Position numbers and translations under genes: made by a program. This document shows positions 54,882 to 60,595 of a DNA stretch of 60,595 nucleotides, piece by piece (within the stretch, counting starts at the first letter, position 1; the number at the start of each line of letters is the position of its first letter). The stretch comes from Acidobacteria bacterium UBA2999. Lineage in GTDB: Bacteria; Acidobacteriota; Vicinamibacteria; Vicinamibacterales; UBA2999. Location of the stretch: the NCBI GenBank assembly GCA_002346475.1, contig DDZV01000040.1, positions 1 to 60,595 on the forward strand, given 5' to 3'. The notes under the pieces were generated by a model. The model saw only the letters and a program-made list of their open reading frames with translations. It did no database searches and was not told the origin of the DNA.

Positions 54882-56168
54882 ATGTATATAAAAGAAATAT
54901 CCCAGCACGTAGACCAAGAAGTCACAGTCAATGGTTGGCTCCATAATCGTCGATCAAGTGGGAAAATCCACTTTCTGGTTATGCGTGACGGTACAGGTTT
55001 TCTTCAAGTAGTAATGTCAAAGAAAGTAGTCGGTGACGAGGCTTTTGAAAAAGCTAGCCATCTGTCTCAGGAAACGTCGCTCTCAATTACAGGATTGGTT
55101 CGAGCTGACGCCCGTGCAAAAGGAGGATATGAAATCGATGTACAAGACTATCAAGTGCACAGTGAGTCACATGAATATCCTATAACCCCAAAAGAACATG
55201 GCATCGATTACCTTATGGATCGGCGTCATCTGTGGATACGTTCTGAACGACAAGTAGCAATCTTACGCGTACGACATGCTGTCATAGAAGCAGTAAGAGA
55301 TTGTCTCAACAAGAAAGGTTTTATTCTCTGTGATACTCCAATCTTCACGCCTGCCGCTTGCGAAGGTACTAGTACTTTATTTCCAGTCCAATACTTCAAT
55401 GATACTACCGCGTATCTAACACAGAGTGGACAACTCTACAATGAAGCAAACGCTATGGCTCTCGGAAAAGTCTATGCTTTTGGACCTACTTTTCGTGCGG
55501 AAAAATCAAAAACACGCCGTCACCTAACAGAGTTTTGGATGGTTGAACCAGAAATGGCTTATGCAGAACTTAATGACGTTATTGAATTGGCTGAAGACCT
55601 GATTACTGCTGTAATTTCACACGTCCTTGAAACACGGGCAAGTGAACTGATGGTGCTTGGTCGAGATACCAAACCCTTAGAAAAAATAAAAAAACCTTTT
55701 CCCAGGCTTCGATACGACGAGGCTGTCGAACTACTTAAGAAAAAAGGCCAGCCCTTCGAACACGGTACAGATTTTGGTGGTACAGACGAAACCGTACTGT
55801 CAGAATCATTTGGTTCTCCTATATGCGTGACACATTATCCGACAAAGGTTAAAGCGTTTTACATGAAGCCTGACCAAGAAAACTCTAATCAGGCACTTTG
55901 CGTCGATGTAATCGCACCAGAAGGCTATGGTGAAATTGTTGGTGGAGGTGTACGGCTAGATGACTACGAATTACTTTTAGAACGTGTCAAATCCCACGAC
56001 CTTCCACAGGAAGCATTTGAATGGTACCTCGACCTTCGACGCTTCGGTAGCGTCCCGCACGGAGGGTTTGGCATGGGAATTGAACGCTGTGTATCATGGA
56101 TCTGTAAATTGGATCACGTACGAGAAACAATTCCATATCCGCGAATGCTTTACCGTCTTTATCCATAA
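54882..56168 (+). CDS. asnS: Asparagine-tRNA ligase
   Basis: Class IIb aminoacyl-tRNA synthetase, 428 residues. An OB-fold anticodon domain (about 10-95: VNGWLHNRRSSGKIHFLVMR) precedes the catalytic core with motif 2 (FRAEKSKTRRHLTEFWMVEP) and motif 3 (GFGMGIERCVSWICKLDHVR). The ATG at 54882 follows GCAGG; a TTG eight codons earlier is an alternative. The compact size and HLTEFWMVEPEMAY favour AsnRS over AspRS. Confidence 0.93.
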   Translation: MYIKEISQHVDQEVTVNGWLHNRRSSGKIHFLVMRDGTGFLQVVMSKKVVGDEAFEKASHLSQETSLSITGLVRADARAKGGYEIDVQDYQVHSESHEYPITPKEHGIDYLMDRRHLWIRSERQVAILRVRHAVIEAVRDCLNKKGFILCDTPIFTPAACEGTSTLFPVQYFNDTTAYLTQSGQLYNEANAMALGKVYAFGPTFRAEKSKTRRHLTEFWMVEPEMAYAELNDVIELAEDLITAVISHVLETRASELMVLGRDTKPLEKIKKPFPRLRYDEAVELLKKKGQPFEHGTDFGGTDETVLSESFGSPICVTHYPTKVKAFYMKPDQENSNQALCVDVIAPEGYGEIVGGGVRLDDYELLLERVKSHDLPQEAFEWYLDLRRFGSVPHGGFGMGIERCVSWICKLDHVRETIPYPRMLYRLYP

Positions 56169-56182
56169 CTATTATTGTCTCA

Positions 56183-57562
56183 ATGAAAATTGGCCTTATC
56201 TCTCTCGGGTGCCCAAAGAATCTTGTCGACTCCGAAGTCATGCTTGGATTCGCACAACAGGCGGGGCACGAAATAACCCACGAGGCATCAGATGCAGATG
56301 TACTCGTGGTGAATACTTGTGCATTTATTGACAAGGCAAAGAAGGAGTCAATTGACACTATCCTCGAAATGGCAGAACACAAAAAGTCCGGCCGGTGTAA
56401 GCGTCTCATTGTTACGGGTTGCATGGCCGAACGTTATCGCGATGAATTGAGAGCAGAAATCCCAGAAATAGATGTGGTGCTGGGAACCGGTGAAGTGCCT
56501 GATATCGTCGGGGCATTAAGTTCTCATGTTGTCCCACTCCTTCGATCTGATGGTCAACCAATCACTCAATTAAAACAGCATAGAGGCACTTCCCTGCTGC
56601 CAACCTATATCTACGATGCAGATACGCCACGTCTCCTTGCAACACCGTCTCACTATGCCTACATCAAAATTGCTGAAGGTTGTGATTACAAATGTTCTTT
56701 TTGCATCATTCCAACACTACGTGGGGCATACCGAAGTCGCGCAGCAACCTCAATAATTCGGGAAGCTGAATCGCTGTCTAACCAGGGCATCAAAGAATTG
56801 CTTCTAATTTCACAAGACACCACGTACTACGGGATTGACAGGAATGAAAAAGGAGCCTTAGCGTCACTGCTTCGGCGCTTAAATAGTATAGAAGGTCTTG
56901 AATGGATACGACTGCTGTACCTCTACCCCACAACGATTAATGAAAAGATCCTTGAAGCTATTGGTACAAATCAAAAGGTGTGCCGGTACATCGATCTTCC
57001 ATTACAACACGCATCAGATGCGGTACTACGAAGAATGAAACGACCAGGCAACCGCGCATTGTACTCGCGCTTACTAAAACAGATTCGAACACGGCTTCCA
57101 GGTGTCGCATTACGTACCACATTTATTGTTGGCTTTCCTGGTGAAACTGACGCTGACATAAATGAACTTATTAGTTTCGTACGAGAGACTGAGTTCGATC
57201 ATGTTGGAGTATTTACCTATTCACATGAAGAAAATACAACTGCGTACAATCTTCAAAATAGTGTTCCGGAAGAAATAAAAACTGAACGCCGAAACAAACT
57301 AATGCACCTTCAGCAAGATATTGTACAAAGACGTTTAAAATCACGAGTTGGAGAACAAGTACAACTAATTATTGACGGAACAGAAAAAGATCAACATCTT
57401 GTAGTAAAAGCAAGATTACAGTCTCAAGCCCCAGAGATAGATTCTGCAGTTTATTTAACTGACTGCGACCCCTCAAAATTTAAGGCGGGAGACTTCATAC
57501 AAGCTAAAATCATTGGCACAAAAGGCTATGATTTGCTTGCTAGTCCAACTACTGCGTTTTAA
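56183..57562 (+). CDS. rimO: Ribosomal protein uS12 methylthiotransferase RimO
   Basis: Radical SAM enzyme that methylthiolates Asp of ribosomal protein S12; 459 residues. The N-terminal MTTase domain has three cluster Cys (SLGCPKNLVDSEVML, VVNTCAFI, VTGCMAERY). The radical-SAM motif is CDYKCSFCIIPTLRGAYRSR. A TRAM domain occupies about 390-455. RimO-specific features (SLGCPKNLVDSE, IPTLRG) separate it from MiaB. It lies 14 bp after asnS. Confidence 0.95.
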   Translation: MKIGLISLGCPKNLVDSEVMLGFAQQAGHEITHEASDADVLVVNTCAFIDKAKKESIDTILEMAEHKKSGRCKRLIVTGCMAERYRDELRAEIPEIDVVLGTGEVPDIVGALSSHVVPLLRSDGQPITQLKQHRGTSLLPTYIYDADTPRLLATPSHYAYIKIAEGCDYKCSFCIIPTLRGAYRSRAATSIIREAESLSNQGIKELLLISQDTTYYGIDRNEKGALASLLRRLNSIEGLEWIRLLYLYPTTINEKILEAIGTNQKVCRYIDLPLQHASDAVLRRMKRPGNRALYSRLLKQIRTRLPGVALRTTFIVGFPGETDADINELISFVRETEFDHVGVFTYSHEENTTAYNLQNSVPEEIKTERRNKLMHLQQDIVQRRLKSRVGEQVQLIIDGTEKDQHLVVKARLQSQAPEIDSAVYLTDCDPSKFKAGDFIQAKIIGTKGYDLLASPTTAF

Positions 57563-57644
57563 ACTGCATTAAGTTCAAGTAAAGAATGTCCAGCGACCAG
57601 TAGCCAGTGATATACTAAGGAACTCGGTGCTTGGTTCAAGACTG

Positions 57645-57669
57645 AAGTGGGCGTATGCCCACTTTTTTT
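57645..57669 (+). terminator. Intrinsic terminator/attenuator in the rimP leader
   Basis: A perfect 8-bp stem AAGTGGGC/GCCCACTT with loop GTAT and a T7 run ends 20 bp before the rimP GTG. It is downstream of a possible promoter (TATACT at 57611-57616), so it lies inside the leader of the rimP-nusA-infB operon. It is well placed for NusA-dependent autoregulation, as known for this operon elsewhere. It may equally end rimO transcripts. Confidence 0.75.
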
Positions 57670-57689
57670 ATTTCAGGGGTGCCAGAGAA

Positions 57690-58178
57690 GTGAACGTAAC
57701 GACTGAACCGCTAGTCCGTATCCGTGCCGCCGCCGAACGTGTGGCTCGAACACTTGGACTTGAAATATGGGATGTCCAGAACAGGCGAGAATCTAAAGGA
57801 CACGTTGTGCGGATATATATTGATCGACAAGGGCAAGAAAATACTACCAAGGAAAACATCAGTATTGACGACTGTGCACAAGTAAGCCGCCAGCTTGGAA
57901 CAATCCTCGACGTAGAAGAACCTTTACTGAACACCTATACCCTTGAAGTCTCTTCGCCTGGCCTAGACCGACCATTAAGGAGTGTCGAAGACTATCGTCG
58001 CTTTACAGGACGCCTTGCAAAGATTGTTGTATCTGAACCAGTGGATAACCAGAAAGCTTTTGAAGGACGGCTTCGCGGAGTTGATGATGGTGTTGTGCTA
58101 CTTGAAAATACCAAAGGCCATTTACACCGCCTGCCTGTAGTGTTTATTACCCGCGGTCAACTGGCCGTTGAATTCTAA
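57690..58178 (+). CDS. rimP: Ribosome maturation factor RimP
   Basis: Small-subunit assembly factor, 162 residues from the GTG preceded by AGGGG. The frame opens 63 nt earlier, but that start would translate the terminator hairpin. N-terminal domain: AAAERVARTLGLEIWDVQNR; the middle motif LEVSSPGLDRPLRSVEDYRR is diagnostic. First gene of rimP-nusA-infB. Confidence 0.93.
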   Translation: MNVTTEPLVRIRAAAERVARTLGLEIWDVQNRRESKGHVVRIYIDRQGQENTTKENISIDDCAQVSRQLGTILDVEEPLLNTYTLEVSSPGLDRPLRSVEDYRRFTGRLAKIVVSEPVDNQKAFEGRLRGVDDGVVLLENTKGHLHRLPVVFITRGQLAVEF

Positions 58179-58216
58179 GATCACGGAGATATCGCAACTA
58201 TTTAGCGTACACAACC

Positions 58217-59434
58217 ATGGATAATCCTCTCCTACAAACTATTGAAGCGCTCGCAAAGGAAAAAGGTATCGAATCTGAAACTATTATTCTTGCTATTGAG
58301 GATGCCGTTTTAACTGCCTCTCGCAAGTATTACAAGACAGGTGAGAACTTAAAAACTCGTTTTAATCCTGAAACCGCACAAGTTGATCTTTTTGCAACTA
58401 AACACATCGTATCTGATGTAACTAATCCAGACACTGAGATCTCGCTAAAAGATGCCCAAGAATTATATGGCGACGAAGCCGAAGTTGACATGGAGATTGA
58501 ATTTCCAAAACGAACGGATGTTCTAGGTCGTATTGCTGCACAGACAGCAAAGCAAGTTATCTTTCAGAAAGTGCGCGAAGCAGAACGTGAGAATGTTTTT
58601 GCTGAATTCAGCGATCGTACCGGCGAGGTCATTAATGGCATTGTAAAAAGATTTGAGAACGGAGATCAGATTGTTGAGGTCGGTAGAACTGAATCTGTCC
58701 TGCCACGTAAAGAACAATCACGCGCAGAAAGTTATGCACCTGGTGAGCGTCTACGTGCCGTTATTAAAGAGGTTAATCACAACGCTAAGGGACCACAGGT
58801 TATTCTCTCTAGAACGGACCCAGCTCTCCTAATTAAGCTCTTTGAACAAGAAGTTCCAGAAATTTATGACGGAACTGTCATGGTCCGTGGGGCTGTTCGG
58901 GAAGCTGGCGACCGGGCCAAAGTAGCAGTTTCCTCTCGCGAGAGAGACGTTGACCCAGTCGGTGCCTGCGTCGGGATGAAAGGTACTAGAGTGCAAGCCA
59001 TCATTCGAGAGCTTCGAGGTGAAAAAATAGACATCGTTGAGTGGTCAGAAGATCCTGTAGTCTTCGTCACAAATGCACTAAGTCCAGCAAAAGTCCAACG
59101 TGTTTCGATCATCGATGACCCTGAACGAGTGATGGACGTAGTCGTTGAAGATACACAACTTTCCTTAGCTATTGGGAAGAAGGGGCAAAACGTTAGACTC
59201 GCAGCTAAGCTCACTGGCTGGAGAATTGATATCAAGAGCGAAGAAGAAAAGCGCCGAGAAGTCGAGGCACAATTCGGCGAACTTGAAACAAACGGTGAGA
59301 ACAACAGTCAAGATCAACTGTTAGGCACCTCGACTGATGAAACTGTAACGTCGTCAAAAGAAACAGAAGTTTCTGAGAAAGAAACAATCGTAGGAGATCA
59401 GTCACAAGAACCTACTACTCAACAGGATAACTAA
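58217..59434 (+). CDS. nusA: Transcription elongation/termination factor NusA
   Basis: RNA polymerase-binding regulator of pausing, termination and antitermination; 405 residues. N-terminal domain (about 1-125), S1 domain (about 130-200; GEVINGIVKRFENGDQIVEV) and two KH domains (DPVGACVGMKGTRVQAIIRE and LSLAIGKKGQNVRLAAKLTG). The E. coli-type acidic C-terminal repeats are absent; a Glu/Thr/Ser-rich disordered tail (about 350-405) replaces them. Confidence 0.95.
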   Translation: MDNPLLQTIEALAKEKGIESETIILAIEDAVLTASRKYYKTGENLKTRFNPETAQVDLFATKHIVSDVTNPDTEISLKDAQELYGDEAEVDMEIEFPKRTDVLGRIAAQTAKQVIFQKVREAERENVFAEFSDRTGEVINGIVKRFENGDQIVEVGRTESVLPRKEQSRAESYAPGERLRAVIKEVNHNAKGPQVILSRTDPALLIKLFEQEVPEIYDGTVMVRGAVREAGDRAKVAVSSRERDVDPVGACVGMKGTRVQAIIRELRGEKIDIVEWSEDPVVFVTNALSPAKVQRVSIIDDPERVMDVVVEDTQLSLAIGKKGQNVRLAAKLTGWRIDIKSEEEKRREVEAQFGELETNGENNSQDQLLGTSTDETVTSSKETEVSEKETIVGDQSQEPTTQQDN

Positions 59435-59456
59435 ACTTCGTAAGAGGAAAAATCGA

Positions 59457-60595
59457 TTGGGAAGAATCCGAATTTATAAAGTCGCTGAGTTGCTAGACAT
59501 AACAAGTCAAGAAGTGCTGTCGCTACTCAAGCGAAACCACGGAATCGAATTAAAAAGTGCCTCAAGCACTGTCGAAGAGGTAGTGGCACGCCAGTTCGTA
59601 GAACGTGAAGCAAAGAGTCGAAATATTGCTCGGCCAGCTGGCGATATGTTTGCTGTTAAGGAATCTAAGCCTAAAAAGAAAAAATACTCCAAGGCAAAAA
59701 AGAAAACTGAACCTCCAAAAAAACCAGCTAGGCCATCACTTGGGCCACCTCGTTTAGTTAAAACGATTAAACCCGCACCCCCATCTACTGAAGCTACAGA
59801 AACTCTAGAGGAAACTACAACTTCAGTAGAAGCGGAAGCAACACCGCATGAAGAACCCGTCACAACCACTTCAGACCCTGAAGACACAACGCCTGGGCGT
59901 GTCGCTCCATCGACGATCCGCCTACGTATAGAAGAACCTGGTTCTCCCGTGCTTCCGGCAACTCGTACTAAGCGAGCTTCCGTGTTGAAAAAACGGCGAA
60001 CACAGAAACAAGCGACTACAACTAAAACACCAAAAGCTGAAAAGCTGAAATCAACATCGCCGACTAAAGCTCGACCACCTTCAAGAGTTCCTCGACCTCG
60101 ACCGACAACTCCTAGCATGATGGGTGGCCCACGCCCCTTGCCTGCGCAACCTGTCCGAACACAACAACCACAAGGACCGCCACCGCGGCGCCCAGGCATG
60201 CCGTCGAGACCTATGTTTCGGCCACGCCCAGTTCATCGAAGTCGAACGCGTCCCTCGGCACCGGCAATGCCAACTGCCCCTGCGACTCCTCCACCTATTA
60301 GTCGTACGGTCACGCTGGCAGAAGGTATGACAGTTAAAGATTTAGCAGAAAAACTTGAAGTGCGCGTGAAAGATGTCCTGACAAAACTATTGATGAAACG
60401 AATGATGCTAACTATCAATAGCACTCTCGACACAGAAACAGCCCGTGATATAGCCCGAGAGTTCGGTGCTGACATAAAAATGCGAAGCTTTGAAGAAGAT
60501 TTGCTTCACACAGAAACTGAGGATAGCGAACCAAAGGACTTGTCGTCACGTGCTCCAGTTGTAACAGTCATGGGTCATGTTGATCATGGAAAAAC
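59457..60595 (+). CDS. infB: Translation initiation factor IF-2 (partial, cut by window end)
   Basis: The first ~379 codons of IF-2. The TTG start has GAGG 9 nt upstream and follows nusA by 22 bp. The N-terminal IF2 domain reads GRIRIYKVAELLDITSQEV. A long low-complexity linker (about 65-285) is rich in Lys, Pro, Thr and Arg. A second IF2_N domain follows (GMTVKDLAEKLEVRVKDVL). The window ends in the G1 motif PVVTVMGHVDHGK of the GTPase domain, so the gene continues beyond the window. Confidence 0.95.
   Translation, partial: MGRIRIYKVAELLDITSQEVLSLLKRNHGIELKSASSTVEEVVARQFVEREAKSRNIARPAGDMFAVKESKPKKKKYSKAKKKTEPPKKPARPSLGPPRLVKTIKPAPPSTEATETLEETTTSVEAEATPHEEPVTTTSDPEDTTPGRVAPSTIRLRIEEPGSPVLPATRTKRASVLKKRRTQKQATTTKTPKAEKLKSTSPTKARPPSRVPRPRPTTPSMMGGPRPLPAQPVRTQQPQGPPPRRPGMPSRPMFRPRPVHRSRTRPSAPAMPTAPATPPPISRTVTLAEGMTVKDLAEKLEVRVKDVLTKLLMKRMMLTINSTLDTETARDIAREFGADIKMRSFEEDLLHTETEDSEPKDLSSRAPVVTVMGHVDHGK

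Overview
The window looks like chromosomal DNA from an Acidobacteriota member, possibly a Vicinamibacteria-like lineage. The best marker is a secreted protein of the VWFA-related Acidobacterial domain family (45890-48040). Supporting signs are a MoxR/DUF58/BatA/DUF4175 cluster, bacillithiol synthase BshA, and a rimP-nusA-infB operon with an attenuator-like leader. Base composition is moderately AT-rich by eye (not computed). I see no insertion sequence, prophage, CRISPR array or rRNA. Almost everything is densely packed, with many 4-bp start/stop overlaps.

Layout. 1-7233 (minus): cell-shape operon mreB-mreC-mreD-mrdA-rodA, then RNase G. 7602-10026 (plus): two peptidyl-prolyl isomerases of the envelope (PpiD type and an FKBP lipoprotein). 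9992-18256: a stand-alone Fis-type HTH gene, tRNA-Leu(TAG), then tig-clpP-clpX-lon-engB-rho (protein quality control and transcription termination). 18319-23990: glycosyltransferase, ribosomal protein bL31 with a long Lys-rich tail, an SDR, cystathionine beta-synthase, and a dipeptidyl-peptidase III-like lipoprotein. 24021-25463 (minus): small zinc-ribbon protein, FkbM methyltransferase, cupin.

25486-36188 (minus): a tightly packed six-gene envelope-type system: VWA/GATase-like membrane protein, caspase-like protein with an EF-hand and no catalytic Cys, MoxR ATPase, DUF58, BatA-VWA protein, DUF4175 coiled-coil protein. It is the largest accessory system here and the least understood. 36298-40778 (minus): bshA, 3-hydroxyacyl-CoA dehydrogenase, 2-oxoacid dehydrogenase E2, acyl-CoA dehydrogenase. 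40898-44699: pabB-pabC fusion (folate) and aguB-aguA (agmatine to putrescine).

44700-48206 is the oddest stretch. It holds a broken zinc-ribbon gene with an in-frame TAG and a 12-G tract, a small lipoprotein gene, and the VWFA-family gene. A perfect 26-bp repeat makes the mRNAs of these last two genes complementary to each other. 48207-60595 (plus): M24 peptidase, DegP protease, MidA-CYTH-MurU-AmgK (cell-wall sugar recycling), asnS, rimO, rimP, nusA, and infB, which is cut by the window end.

All functions are assigned from motifs read by eye. No database search was run.
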